This document shows, piece by piece, positions 34,617 to 45,879 of a stretch of 64,000 bases of DNA. Every line of letters begins with the position of its first letter. The first letter of the stretch is position 1. The position numbers were made by a program, and so were the translations under genes. The stretch covers positions 37,676,198 to 37,740,197 of the forward strand of contig CM075937.1 of assembly GCA_038030265.1 (NCBI GenBank), given 5' to 3'. The notes beneath the pieces are model-generated. The model was not told the origin of the DNA, ran no database searches, and saw only the letters and a list, made by a program, of their open reading frames with translations. This DNA comes from Corythucha ciliata (Eukaryota; Arthropoda; Insecta; Hemiptera; Tingidae).

Positions 34617-35362
34617 ATACTCCCACACCTGCGACCAAAGTTGTATAGATACCAAGTTGCTTCGCTTGTGATAACGCGCGGTTCTCAAGGCCGAAGGGAA
34701 AATCGCTCCCGTCAGAGAGGTCTGGCTCCGCTAGCACGTCTATTTTGCAATAGCAGTAAATGGGTTCAAGTGTGTTATTTTATTTTTTTCTTGTTCCAAT
34801 GGTTAATTAAACACCTAATTTGAGAATTAAAATAAATTGAACGCGCATTTAGGAGCTTAGGATGACTAAGTCAGAAATTTTGGCGTTTATATTGCAGCAC
34901 AGAACACGGCAATCTAAAATTGCTAGCATTATTTTTCAAGTGTAAAATGTTATGAACATTACTTCTGAATCAAAATGTTGATAGTTTTAGATATATGACT
35001 CATCATTCGTGGGAAGAAAAGAAACTTTTTCATCCCGTGGGGCTCGTAGTCCAGCACAAATGCATTTATGTTCGAGCTCGAAAACATAAGACCACTACTT
35101 CTGCTTAAGTCATTGAAATTCGGGCAATTAAGGGGCCTTATTCTCCAACGAAATAGAAACTTTACTTAGGTAGAAACATTGAAATCTCATTTATGAAATC
35201 TACAGGCACGAATTCATAGACATTTCTTAAACTTAAATTTCCCTAAGTTGACGTCTAAACAGATGATTTTTTTTCCAACAACAACTGATTTGATTTTTAC
35301 TTAGGAGAATTATTTTAACTTACGTAGCGACTATGAATACGGGCCTAAAGGCCCATTTGCAC

Positions 35363-35425
35363 GGGCAATTTTTTAAGGCAATTATTGCACGAAAGTGAAT
35401 TGCAGTAATAGCTGAAAAATTGCCC
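35363..35425. repeat. Short hairpin (gggcaattttt / aaaaattgccc)
   Basis: A pair of 11 bp arms is separated by about 41 nt containing further gcaattattgc half-sites. Similar ttgcaata phrases recur to 35620, so this is probably part of an old non-autonomous element. Confidence 0.5.
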
Positions 35426-35654
35426 AGCAATAAACTCCCCGCTTCGTGCAATCGCCCCCCACCCCCCGAGAACTCCCTCTTTTCTTGAAGCAATAATTGC
35501 ATTGAATTGTTCAATATTGCTTACTGTTGTCCGATTCCGGCGAATACTTTTTCTTGCAATTTGTTAAGTCCACGGAGGTTGGATAATTATTGCACGTTTT
35601 CTGCAATTTTTGGCCCCGGGTCACCAGGGTACGGGTGGTCCGGATGACAATACT

Positions 35655-35789
35655 CGACAAAGAAGAAACGGAACAATTTTCAACGGTAGTCTAAACGTAT
35701 GCAGCAACTGCCAGGGGAACTGCACCAATACCACCCCGTTTGACGACGAGGAAGACGATGATGACGACTCCATGGCCGAGGACCCTTAA
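35655..35789 (+). pseudogene. C-terminal remnant of a second CXC-domain transposon gene
   Basis: The frame ending at the TAA at 35787-35789 reads a Cys cluster (CSNCQGNCTN, coded from about 35700) followed by a run of Asp/Glu. This matches the layout of the C-terminus at 29862-30443 (CRHCHGHCLN plus acidic tail). Upstream residues (RRNG...) fit the family but with substituted cysteines and probable frame breaks. A poly-A signal AATAAA lies near 35852. The rest of the gene is missing. Confidence 0.6.
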
Positions 35790-36274
35790 CTTTTTTATAC
35801 TCAAAATATTGATTTACATTCATCGTTGGTAGTATTCATTCTTTTTAAGTCAATAAAACTTGATAAATAATGCTTGTAGATTATTTTTTGAAACAACCAA
35901 AACTATATTTATTATTGTATAGTATACCGATAAACCGACATTTATGGATATATTATTGAAGGAAATTGAATGCTCCATAGCTTATAAATGTACGCTTTCA
36001 GCTCTAAGGTAACAGGTAAGAAAGTAAGATGAAAAGTTTGAGAAAAAACTTGAGTTAAAATCATTTTTTTGAAAAAGGTCACGTTTCAGTGGCGTACACC
36101 TCGAAAACTGTGAAGAATTTAAAAAAACGTTTATGGTAAAAGTTGAAGAGAATTCATGAGCTTCTATTCCGTATCCAGAAGTTTTCGTCAAAGGCGCACT
36201 GTTTTTGAGATAAAGGCGAAAAACCACAAAAGGGTACCTTTAAACAGCCCCCCTCCCCTTGTGGAAGTGGGTTC

Positions 36275-36393
36275 AGCTCGGGACTTTATCAGACGTTGAT
36301 CAGGGGACCCTCCCGTACACATTCCCGCAAAAAAACAAAATCCCATATTTATTGCATTCATTTAGCATTTTTCGGTTTAGATTGACTGGACTA
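36275..36393 (+). mobile_element. Terminal fragment of the same long-inverted-repeat transposon family
   Basis: The order of phrases (ctcgggactttatcag, gtacacattcccg, attgactggacta) matches the right terminus of the 28391-31563 element (around 31455-31563), with many differences. Lying about 0.5 kb downstream of the CXC remnant, it marks a second, decayed copy. Confidence 0.55.
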
Positions 36394-36459
36394 TTTTGAG
36401 AATTGGAAATAAAGTGGGACGCGAAACTTGTAATATCGCGGGAACAAAAGCAAAACTCT

Positions 36460-36910
36460 CTAAAGTCTAAAAATGGCTAAACTGCGATCAATGGCGCCAC
36501 ACAAAGGCTACAGGTGGTGTTAATGACGATTCGCGCCTTCAAAATGCGTTCTGCACACAAAAATGATGGTCAAACCTTGCTAATCGAATATACTGACCAT
36601 TTGCGTTTGCACCGTCCATGGGCCATTTCCGCCTTACATCTGACCCCCCCCCCCCCAATTTCACAGAGTTGGATACACGCACCCTAAGGTAGGACTGGAT
36701 AAACAGACTATACTCTTGCTCTATAAAATTGCTTGACTGGCTAATCACGCCCCAAAAGTGACTAAAAGGACCCACTCGAGCCCAGGAATAATACTCAACT
36801 GCAGAAAATTCGTCACCTAAGCCGAATTGATCATTCGCACCTTGCAGATGGCGTAACTGACGACTCATGCCATTAAAATGCCTACTCTGACTTAACATTT
36901 CTGACATGGG
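36460..36910 (-). repeat. Family B array, - orientation
   Basis: Reverse-complement B units (aaaatggctaaactg, tgacgattcgcgcc, aaaatgccta) are recognisable. They are interrupted by a C-run at 36644-36655 (G-run on the other strand). Confidence 0.6.
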
Positions 36911-37059
36911 TGAGGGTATTTTAATGGGTGGGTACCCGCCAGTGTGTCAATGGCCGTTGAATAATTAGGTATCATGTGATAAAAGACCCGTAGAGGAAGG
37001 ACCGTGAAAATAAACAAAGGATTGATTTTTTTAAAAATTATTGTATGTACATATTAATT

Positions 37060-37115
37060 TGCGATTTGAAAACCCCTCCTAAGAAAAAGTCCTGGGCACG
37101 CCACTGGGTATATAG
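37060..37115. mobile_element. Transposon terminus-like sequence (CCAGTGGCGTGCCCAGG)
   Basis: The reverse complement of 37084-37110 starts CCAGTGGCGTGCCCAGGA. This resembles the ends of several insect DNA elements and the CAGTGGCGTAGG end at 42756. The other end of the element was not found. Confidence 0.4.
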
Positions 37116-37599
37116 GTCCACCACTGAACGCAGCATCAACTTTCTCGGGTTGTTTCTGCACCAATCCTTGATTTAAAGGTCTCGTTTCAATCTCCAGATA
37201 ATTTTTACGCAGTATCAGCAGGTGGAAGGAAAAGCATGAAATTTCAAGGTAAAAGTACAAGGGTGTTGTAATGTTTATTTCTGGCGTTGAAATACCGGAA
37301 TCGGGATAAATTGTTTGGTAAAACAGCTTTATTCATAGCAGACAACACAAATCTGTTGTAGATACTCCCTTCCCTGAAGCAGGCGTTTGAAAATATTGTT
37401 AAATCATGATTTACAAACTATGCGCGGTGCGCGCGGTGTTTCCACTTCACACGCTCACCAAGTTCGCAAACGGCGTTTGCAAACTCTGTTCGTGAACAAT
37501 GCAATGCAATTCTTCTTCGCAAATGAGGGAAGCGCATTATGAGAGATACAAACGTACTAATAATCGCCTCAGACGCTCGTTTATGAACTTTTTATTTTT

Positions 37600-38797
37600 G
37601 TGAAGTTCTTCATATGAATTTCCAACAATGGGAACATGCATTGGGTCTGGTGGATTGGTCTGACTTGTACGAAATTAAAGTCGCTCGTGAAACATTCAGC
37701 GAATTCTACGCGACTTATGGTTGTTTCTTTGATGTGGCATTTCCCATAGTTCCGAAAAATCCAAGGAAAACGTTACCACCAAAAAAGTCGGATTACACCT
37801 GATCTGTCGATTCGGAGAGAGGGAGTGTACAATCTACCAAAGCGGGCAAGAAGATCCAACAACCCAGTAGACTGGAAAATATTCAGACAAGCAAAAAATG
37901 ATTTTAATTCTGCTGTTAGCGGAGCCAAGCGGAGCTATTTCAATACAGTGCTGATGAGAGCGGGAAATCTTCAAACAAAGGCCTGAAAACTGGTGAACAA
38001 CGTTCAAAATTGTGGAAATCATTCGAATCCAAAAATTTCCAAACATGGGCAGATGTTAGAGGACCCAGTTGAAATAGCTTCAACTTTCAATGATTACTTC
38101 CCGTGGTTATAACCGTTTACAAAAAAGATGATCGAGGCTCTTTGGACAATTATCGGCCCATAGCCCTACAGCCGATGTTTTCCAAGGTGTTTGAAACTTT
38201 AATCTATAAGCGCATAGTTTGTTACTTGGACAAGAACTTGATTTTGTGTCATCGTCAATTCGGTTTCCGTTCGGGTCTATCCACTTAATGAAGCAATTTG
38301 CCAAGTTTTGGGATGCGTACTGCAGGCATCAGATGCTGGGGGGGGGGGTTCCTCAGCGGCCGTTTTCTATGACATGTCGAAGGTTTTTGCTTGCGTACAG
38401 CATGACAGGCTTCTAGCAAAGCTCAATAATATGGGAATCACAGGTCCGACCCTCGAACTGCTGAGATCCTGAGAAGTGAGAAGATACCAGCGAGTGTATG
38501 TTCGTGCTACAGGGAATAAAATCTCGTTCGAGTCGGACGACGTTCTGAATAGACGTGGTGTTCCGCAGGGATCAAAACTTGGCCCACTACTGTTTCTAGT
38601 CTTCATAAATGATCTACTTGACAAGGGGATGAAGAACGTAGTTGCGTATGCTGATGATTTATGCTCGTACCATGTTGGATCCAGATCGGATTGGGTGGTT
38701 AATGACCTCGAGGAAGCGGGAAGCTATATCAGGTGATGGGCGAATGACAATAGGCTTGATTGTCAGGTTTATCATTGAGGATAAATAAATAAATAAA
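37600..38797 (+). pseudogene. Non-LTR retrotransposon (LINE) reverse-transcriptase remnant
   Basis: The first part (37614-37802, MNFQQWEHALGLVDWSDLY) matches the linker between endonuclease and RT. After a frame change near 37785 it continues as RITPDLSIRREGVYNLPKRA and DWKIFRQAKNDFNSAVSGAK. A deletion joins FNDYF to the RT fingers (VYKKDDRGSLDNYRPIALQP, from 38112), then FGFRSGLST, a stop, FYDMSKVFACVQHDRL, a stop at the palm, RRGVPQGSKLGPLLFLVFIND and the catalytic YADD box (38647-38658). It stops at WANDNRLDC and jumps to an (AAAT)n tail at 38780-38797. With several frameshifts, stops and at least two deletions it is dead. Clade is CR1/jockey-like by motif order, not proven. Confidence 0.85.
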
Positions 38798-38829
38798 CCA
38801 CATGTTATACGGTAAATTCCGCTTGAATC

Positions 38830-39525
38830 GAGCTTATCCGTCCTATCTTTCTATCTTGAGAGCAAACTGCCAAGCGTGCTCGTTGCTTTAAAGGCAATCC
38901 TGTAGTTATTTCTCTCCAAGAGTTTCGAAACGTTGTCCGAAATATGTCCCAAGTAAGGCAGGGGTAACCACGGTTGAAACTCACTATACGTCGGTTCTTC
39001 CGTTGACGGGAAAACCATCTCAGCGATTCGCCGTTCTTCCCATTTCTTCATCATGTTTGTGACGATCTTCCCCTGGAAGCCATTTGCGGACGCCATCCCC
39101 AGAATCCTTTCCATTTCTTCATCTTTTTCTTCTTATTGAAGAGGAATGGTGAGCATCTGTGGACCAACGATCTCAACCCTGCTAGTTTGTGTTGTATTGC
39201 ATGGTTTAATGCTGCTTAAATCAATATGTTGCTGGCTGTAGGTTTTCTGTGTACTTATTAGTCAATTGAACATAGCTCTGCTTTAAGAATAATTCAAACA
39301 ACTTTTTTGGTTCTTGTCCCTGAAATGGATAGGTACATTATTGTCAATCAAATCACTGACAGCCTCAAGCGCAACGTCAGGAGGAACAGACGGAAAGAGG
39401 TTAACTATATCAAATGAACAAAGTCGGGAATTACTCGTTATTTTTACTGTCTTTAATTTTCCCGTCAAGTCCAAACTGTTTTTTAAACAATGCTCCAGGT
39501 TCAAGTCTAAAGCCCTGTACACACG
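38830..39525 (-). pseudogene. Penelope-like retroelement RT fragment
   Basis: On the minus strand, the frame from about 39525 reads LDLNLEHCLKNS, then SFDIVNLFPSVPPDVALEAV, a Penelope-type RT motif A region in which the catalytic Asp is kept. The sequence is then disrupted (39114-39283). The later part (38851-39114) reads ANGFQGKIVTNMMKK and LPYLGHISDNVSKLLERNN...FKATSTLGSLL, typical of the Penelope RT C-terminal region. The YADD palm motif and any GIY-YIG nuclease domain are missing. The N-terminal boundary at about 39515 carries the phrase gtacacacggagac, also found at the break in the Penelope copies near 47.65 kb. Confidence 0.75.
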
Positions 39526-39789
39526 GAGACTTTTCTGTCCTGTCACGAAAGTTTTAAGATTTTTAGGAATGTTCGTTTGTCGTGATGTCAAAAAGTATAA
39601 AAACCATATATTTCTATGAAAAAACCAAGAAAAAACGGAGAAATTCTGGAAAAATCTCTCCTTTCTCCCTACCACGGAAACACAGCTTAGAAATACCGCG
39701 TCTACATTAGCCCTGTGAACAAAGGACAGGACATAAAAAAAATAATAATAACAAAAAAAAAAAAAAAACAAAAAAAAACGGAGTTTAGT

Positions 39790-39943
39790 GTGAATACGTT
39801 TTTTGGCTGGCAAATGGCAGCTGAGCTTGAGTTTTGAGACCCCAATACCCTCCACCCAGCACCACCAACACTAGGCGGCGCTGTGAGACCAATTTTACCA
39901 CTTCTGCCGATTTGGACCCTATACTCCTGTAAAACGTATTCAC
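39790..39943. mobile_element. MITE candidate with 13 bp terminal inverted repeats
   Basis: gtgaatacgtttt at 39790-39802 is the exact reverse complement of aaaacgtattcac at 39931-39943, giving a 154 nt unit with no coding content. No clear target duplication is visible. Confidence 0.6.
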
Positions 39944-40018
39944 GTTAAAATGGGAGTAACTTTTGGGGCTTGAAAATGAACAATTTCTGTCGGAATAATG
40001 TAGGTACATACGGTAACA

Positions 40019-40060
40019 GGGACGGATTTAGAGATTTCCGTCTGGGGGGGGGGGATTCTT
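40019..40060. mobile_element. G-run transposon terminus (CAGGGACGGATTTAGAG)
   Basis: CAGGGACGGATTTAGAGATT followed closely by a G12-13 run looks like the 5' terminus of a DNA element. The matching end was not located. Confidence 0.4.
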
Positions 40061-40679
40061 AAGCACTTTTACATCGGAGTTAGGATAATATCGAGCACAA
40101 ATCCTGATCATGGAGGAGTATAGAGTGTCATCTATCGTCGCAGCAAGCGTTCTTTATTTGTAGCCATTTCCCTTACCCCACTGGAAGCGTTCACTGGAAG
40201 CGTTTTCGAGAGGCGATAAAATAACGCGCTACAACGAGCGTACACTCCAAAGCCTTCAATTGAATGTGACAAACAGGAAAAAGAGCCGGAAGCATTATTT
40301 TTCATAAATCGCCAAAAGAAACTCAAATTGAGAGTTCAAAACAATGTTTGAAGAACCTATAGGTATTGTTGAACTCACAATCTATTGAAACCAAGGAGCC
40401 TCGCTCCTCACATTACTCAGCGGATCCTCAGACTGAGAATGTTGAAGATTTCTTTGAATCACAGTATTCGTACCATTTATCATAGGAATCTTGGAGGGCA
40501 TGAAGGAGAGATTCAGTCTTCGAGTCACGAGTTTGAACTCCTCGTGCTCATTCCATGCTATATAACATAATAAAATTCGACTTGACGGAACTGGAACATC
40601 AGCTTCTTTGCGTGTAGTTTATTGAGTCAAGTTCAATATACTAAACTTAATTACTGAACAATGAAGAATCTTTCAACGA

Positions 40680-41110
40680 TTGATCAAGTTGACGGTCCGG
40701 AAGTCCAGACCCTCAACCTTGTGGCCATCAGATGGCGCAGGATTTGCCCATCATGACAGCAAACACAGCCCTGTACCCTGCTGCGGATCTCCCTAAGATG
40801 TGGCCAGTATCTTGGCCGTTGCCGGCCCTTACCTGGCCTGTACCCTTCTTTGGCCCAGACTCACCAGCAGAGTCGGTTCCATCACTCAGCTCGGCTCGTT
40901 AGCCGTAACTGGTGGCCAGCCATCCGCGCCCGAGAGACACGACGTGGAGGTGGGTCTTTCAGAGCTGGGGACGCTGGCTTGCGCCATGAACCGAAACCGG
41001 GCAGGGAAGGTGCCCCTGTACCCTGCATAGTAGCCAAGACTCAAAGAGTCGTCCTTGCCAATCTGGGCCTTCATTTTTTGCCCAATATTCTGTGCGGGAG
41101 GCACACGACG
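40680..41110. other. GC-richer island of unknown nature
   Basis: Base composition shifts to clearly GC-rich, and the phrase ctgtaccctgc occurs twice (about 40771 and 41021). Several overlapping open frames exist on both strands without any recognisable family. It may be a retroposed or horizontally acquired fragment, but nothing supports a specific identity. Confidence 0.4.
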
Positions 41111-42755
41111 CACTTTTTTACTGTTTGACCCTTTTAAGAAATCTAATGTCCCCACGCACATTAATGGCCACATTTTAATTAATTAGGTAATTTAATAAAT
41201 GCAGAATTAAGAAGAGAAAAGAAGACGACCCTGACCCCCCCCCCTGATAGGACGGGGGTCGAGGTATCATCTGTTCAGTTCCCCAAACCTCTAGAAGGTA
41301 GAATGCTGCCAGAAAAAAAGGTCTTGAAACAAATCTGGGAGAAAGTCGGACATTTCTTGCGCATGTACTTGTCTGCCCATATGGCAATATGTTTCAGTGT
41401 TTAAACTTGGTTCAAACCATGTTCAAACGAAGCATTTTGGTTTTTGTTTCACTTCAGCAGAGGGGGTAATAAAAATGCTTCAAATATGTGCGAATAATTC
41501 CATACTAAGCCCCTCCACACTGGGAGAAAAAACAGCTCAAAACTCGGTTGAATTTAACTGAGCTTACTTGGTTAATAATTTGGACCCGAGTAAGTTCGGT
41601 CGTTTTAACCTGGTATCATTTTCCGGTTAAACAAAATTTCTAACCGAGTTTGATTTTAACCAAGTATTTTGGCAGATTCAACCTAGTAGATGTGCTAGGT
41701 TAAATCAAGTTTATTACTCGGTCAAAAATTTGCACCCGAGTCATTTCATCATCAACCAAGTAGCTTGGTAAAAAGTATTCAACCAAATCATAACATTATT
41801 AACCGAGTTACTCGGTCATATTATACCGAGTACACACACGGTTGTTTTTATCCGACTCACTCGGTTGTTTTAACAGAAATGACCAAGCCAAGCTTGGTAA
41901 AAAATAACCAATCTCACTAGGTTTCTTGCCATTTTCTTGCAATGAATTAACCGTACCTGCTCTATAATGAAGGTATTAAAGCGAACAAGGAATTGCATTA
42001 TTAACCAGCAATAATTTCTTTTGCAGAAGTTGCTAAATATGTTCACATTTATTCAGGTAACTTTGATGAAACACATATAAAAGCCTTTGAAAAAAAATAT
42101 CGACCGCTTCTAAAATGTTGTCGAATGAATATAAGAAACCATCTGTAACGACGTAGGCTTGCCTGACTGATTGATTCCCAGCTGTCTTCTGCTGGAGAAG
42201 AATGGTTGAATTCCCAAAACTGCTCGCTCCCGGTCTCTTAGTTCTCCCCGTTATTGAGTGCGTAATCCATTATACGAACTCGTCTACCTTCGTTTTGTTG
42301 TTTGACAGGTAGATTAAATAGACAGCAGTGTTTCGTCGCGACGCCTTTTTTGGATGCTCAATTTACTTCCGAGAACTACCTACGTGTAGGCAGGGCTGGG
42401 CAGTAATTGAATTACATGTAATTGAATTACGTAATTCAATTACAATTAGTAATTGGTAATTTGTAATTGATAACAACACGCCATTGTAATTGGTAATTTG
42501 TAATTAAAAGCACTTTTTCGAAGTAATTTGTAATTAACAATTACCAATTACATTTCAATCTTCAGAGTCAATAATACTTTGAAAACTCAGCGGGTACTAT
42601 TTCGCGCCTTGCTTGGAGCTTTTGGAGGAGTTTTTGCATGAAATTCTCTGAAAAATAAGAGTTTCAAAGCAATTATGACACAAGCGATATCCTCGAGCTT
42701 AGGGTTGCCAATTTGAAATTTGAGAAAAACGGTACAAACGTTTCAAGCCCCAAAC

Positions 42756-44797
42756 CAGTGGCGTAGGTAGGAATTTGTCCTGAGCGGGGGGGGGGTTCGT
42801 AAGGGGGGAAATCTCGTAAGGGTGAGAGGAGGGGGATAATTTCACATTTTAGTCATCATTCCAACCAGCCAGCACACTCTCTGGACATCTTGCTGGCCTC
42901 ATCATAGCCTCAATCTCTCAGTTAAGGGCGATTTTTGGGCTCTACCCACAAATTAGCGATTTTCTCAATTTTGGCCGAGTGTATCGTTCTTCTCAATTTC
43001 AGCCGCAGATTAGCAGTTTTGCCCCTCCTCCTCCAATAGCCATGAATTTGCGAATTTTCTCAACTTTAGCAGCAAAGTAACGTTTTTATCCCGTGAGCGA
43101 TGTTACTTAATTATCCACGAGTTTTGGTGGTTTCCTCAATTTTTAGCAGCATATTACCGATTTTTTAATTTTTTTACCAGGGGATTAGCACTTTTCTCAG
43201 TTTCAGCTGGAAACTAACGTTTTTCTTAAGTGTTTTCCTCAATATTAGCCGCAAAATAGAGGGGCTTTTCACGAATTAGGATTTTTTTGGTTCACCATAC
43301 GCAATGCATGAGCGATTTTTCTGTTTACTCGCGAATTAGCGGTTTCTTCACCTATTGCCACAAATTGGCGTTTTTTTTTTCAATTTCAGCCTGAAAAGTT
43401 GCCTTCAGAATCCGCAAATTGGCGTGTAGGTATTCAGTTTTTGGTGCAAATAAGAATTTTTCTCAATTTCAACCGCGAATTAGCGCTTTTCTAAAATTGT
43501 AGCGGCGACGCGTCGTAGCGTTTCAAACCTGTGAATTAGCGAATTTTCTCAATTTCAGTCACAAATTGGCGTCTGGCGCAATTTTATCTGTAAAATGGCG
43601 ATTTTTTCCATCTTTAGCCTCGAATTAGCAATTTTCTTAATTTTTAAGCTTAAAACTAACCTTTCTCTTAATTTTGACCAGGCTGATTATTTTATTTTCT
43701 AAATATTATCCGCCAATTAGCGGTTTTTCACATTTTAACACGGCACTAGCAATTTCATATAACTTTTATAGGTATAGATTATTGCTTCTTTTCAGTTCTA
43801 GCCGTGAATTAGCGTATTATTTAACATTGTACTATAGCCATGCATGAATTTGCCATTTTTCTGAATTTTAGCCACAAAAATGCCTTCAGAAGGTGCGAAT
43901 TCAAATTACAAATGTTTTTTTTTTTTTTTTTCCAAACAAAAACATTTACATCTATCCATCCATTTCTGTCAAAAAATCATCATTTTTAAATTATAAATTT
44001 CACGACACTTAATTCGAGAATTAGTGATGTTTCTCAATTTTAGCTGCGAATTTTCGCTTTTTCTACATTTTAGCAGCGTGGTAGCGTCTCCAATCCGTGC
44101 ATTACCTACCGAGTTTTGTCAATTTTTGCCAAGAATTGGCGTTTGACTCAATTTAAGCTGCAAATTAGCAATTTTTCCCATTTTTCACTCAGAATTAGCA
44201 CTTTTCGCCAATTTGAACTGAAAATTAACGTTTTTCTTAATTTTAGCCGCGCTAATTGGTGATTTTTTCAATTTTTACCACGAATTAGTGATTTCATTCA
44301 TTTTGTATCCGCGAATTAACGTTTTTCCATAACTTCATACCTACAAATTGCAAATTAGCGATTTTTCCCTATATTTCAGCTGTGAACTAGCGTTTTGTGC
44401 TAATTTTGCGGCTATTCAGCATCCTATTCCCTTTTTCATATGCGAATGGGCGATTTTACGTCATTTCAGTTGTTTTTTTCCATTTTTGTCCAATTTTAAC
44501 CTTTTATTTGTCAATATTGTCCAATTTGCGTCTTTTATTTGTCAATATTATAGCGTGTTTTCTCAACTTTAACCGTGGGGTTTACCCAAATACATCACTT
44601 TTGCGTTGATGTCCACAATTTATTCGTAGAATGGCCTTCATGTACCGCGAATCAGCAACTTTTTCTTAATTTTAGCCTGGAAGTTGCATCGCGAGACCAC
44701 GAATCAGCGCTTTTTAGCAGCTATAGCCACGAATATTACCGATTTGATAGATGGTCCGAGGTGAACCCCCTCCCCCCTGTACCTGGGTACACTACTG
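42756..44797. mobile_element. G-rich-ended element carrying a family D array, inside the hAT element
   Basis: The left end CAGTGGCGTAGGTAGGAA, followed by a G-run and ggttcg, is loosely mirrored by the right end (complement CAGTAGTGTACCCAGG, then ggggggagggggttcacc). Between them lies little but the minisatellite array. No target duplication was found, so the limits are tentative. Confidence 0.5.
42910..44750 (+). repeat. Minisatellite array, family D, + orientation (largest block)
   Basis: About 60 diverged units of GCGAATTAGCG-TTTTTCTCAATTTTAGCC spacing run in one orientation. This is the clearest D array in the window. It is enclosed in transposon sequence, which suggests transposons as a vehicle for these arrays. 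Confidence 0.8.
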
Positions 44798-45812
44798 CGT
44801 TGGGTCTGAAGTCCAAGGATAAAGCTGGACGTACTCGGACCTTTTCGGGCTGCTTCAAGTCCAGAAAATCTGCTAAATCTAACTTCAACGTGAAACGCTC
44901 ACGGAGATTTTATGGGGCTCCTCGGTACGGTCTAGTGCTCCTTCGTTCGTGTACTTGTGGCCCTGGGGGGGGGGGATCTATCCCTTATAGCCCCCCGTAC
45001 CTACACCCCTGCCCCAAACACAAAAAGCTCGATCCACAAGAAACTCCAATCCAAATAGCTCTAACCACAAAATTCTCAAAGCACAAAAATATTGAACCAC
45101 ATAAAGCTGCCATTGCAAAGCTCTCTGAGAGTTAGGTATCGCATGCACAATTTCAAAATCCGAGACATATTGCGTTCCAGGACGTCCTTGGCTGAGACGC
45201 CGGACAATATTAGCCAAATTGGCAAACTATGACTATCCGGGATTCCCCGTGACAGTTCACAGGCCGGGATGTGGGGCAAAATTACCCCGGACCCCGGACA
45301 TTTCGCAACCCTACTCATGCGATGCGCTGTTCCTGCTTCCTATCTCAAAGATCTGTTCTGACGTTCGATTGTTGGCTGGACGCACTAAAAAAATGACAGT
45401 GAACAAGAGCATGACGCTTGCGTGTTCCACAAATCCAGCTCTTGGTTAATTGGTAATAGAAAAAGTAATTCAATTACAGTAATTGTAATTTGTAATTATT
45501 CGTGGAAGTGAAAAGTAATTTGTAATTTGTAATTAATCCTCTTTTTTGGAAGTAGTTTGTAATTTGTAATTAATTACCCAAAAACCTGTAATTTGCCCAC
45601 CCCTGCGTGTAGGGCAGGAACAGACGGGCTTCAAATAATTTCAGTGCAAGTTAAAAAGTAAGGAAAAATAGCTCACCGCTGAGAGGCTCATCAGGCATGA
45701 GGGCTAAGCTATGCTACTGGTTTAAGCCGAAGTTATAGTTCTAATAAATTATTATATAACAATTAAAAATGGAAACCTAAAAAAACGTGCGACAGTAAAA
45801 AAAATTGCTTAC

Positions 45813-45879
45813 CTGTAATTTCCTTAATTTCCGCTTCAGGAATTATCCACTCTCGAAGTAAATCGGCTACGTCGGTCAT
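45813..45879 (-). CDS. Putative first exon of the outer transposon's gene (SAM-like N-terminus)
   Basis: From an ATG (complement of 45877-45879) the minus strand encodes 22 residues beginning MTDVADLLREWIIPEAEI and runs into a consensus splice donor (ACAG|GTAAGC) after 67 nt. The LL-x-x-W spacing is reminiscent of SAM-domain starts common in arthropod transposon proteins. No downstream exon is identifiable, because the hAT insert and repeats follow. The call rests on start, coherence and donor only. Confidence 0.35.

Larger units (their letters stand above)
42391..45605. mobile_element. Nested hAT-type element with 8 bp target-site duplication
   Basis: The element starts CAGGGCTGGGCAGTAATT and ends TTTGCCCACCCCTG, imperfect terminal inverted repeats of hAT type. 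It is flanked by the identical 8-mer cgtgtagg at 42383-42390 and 45606-45613, the size hAT transposases make. Both subterminal regions (42405-42560 and 45450-45590) are packed with taatttgtaatt / aattacaatt repeats in opposite orientation. No transposase is present. The interior is a G-rich-ended insert (42756-44797) filled with family D array, so it is non-autonomous. Confidence 0.85.

Noticed and set aside
42043..42150. Coherent 40-codon + strand stretch after a ttttgcag acceptor (AEVAKYVHIYSGNFDETH)
   Set aside because: It could be a last exon of the CACTG-element gene, but it lies on the strand opposite to the putative first exon at 45813-45879. There is no partner exon, so it is not called.
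44575..45135. Open frame of 186 aa on the + strand
   Set aside because: It starts in the D array, crosses the G-rich element end and continues in unrelated hAT interior, so it is a chance frame across element junctions.
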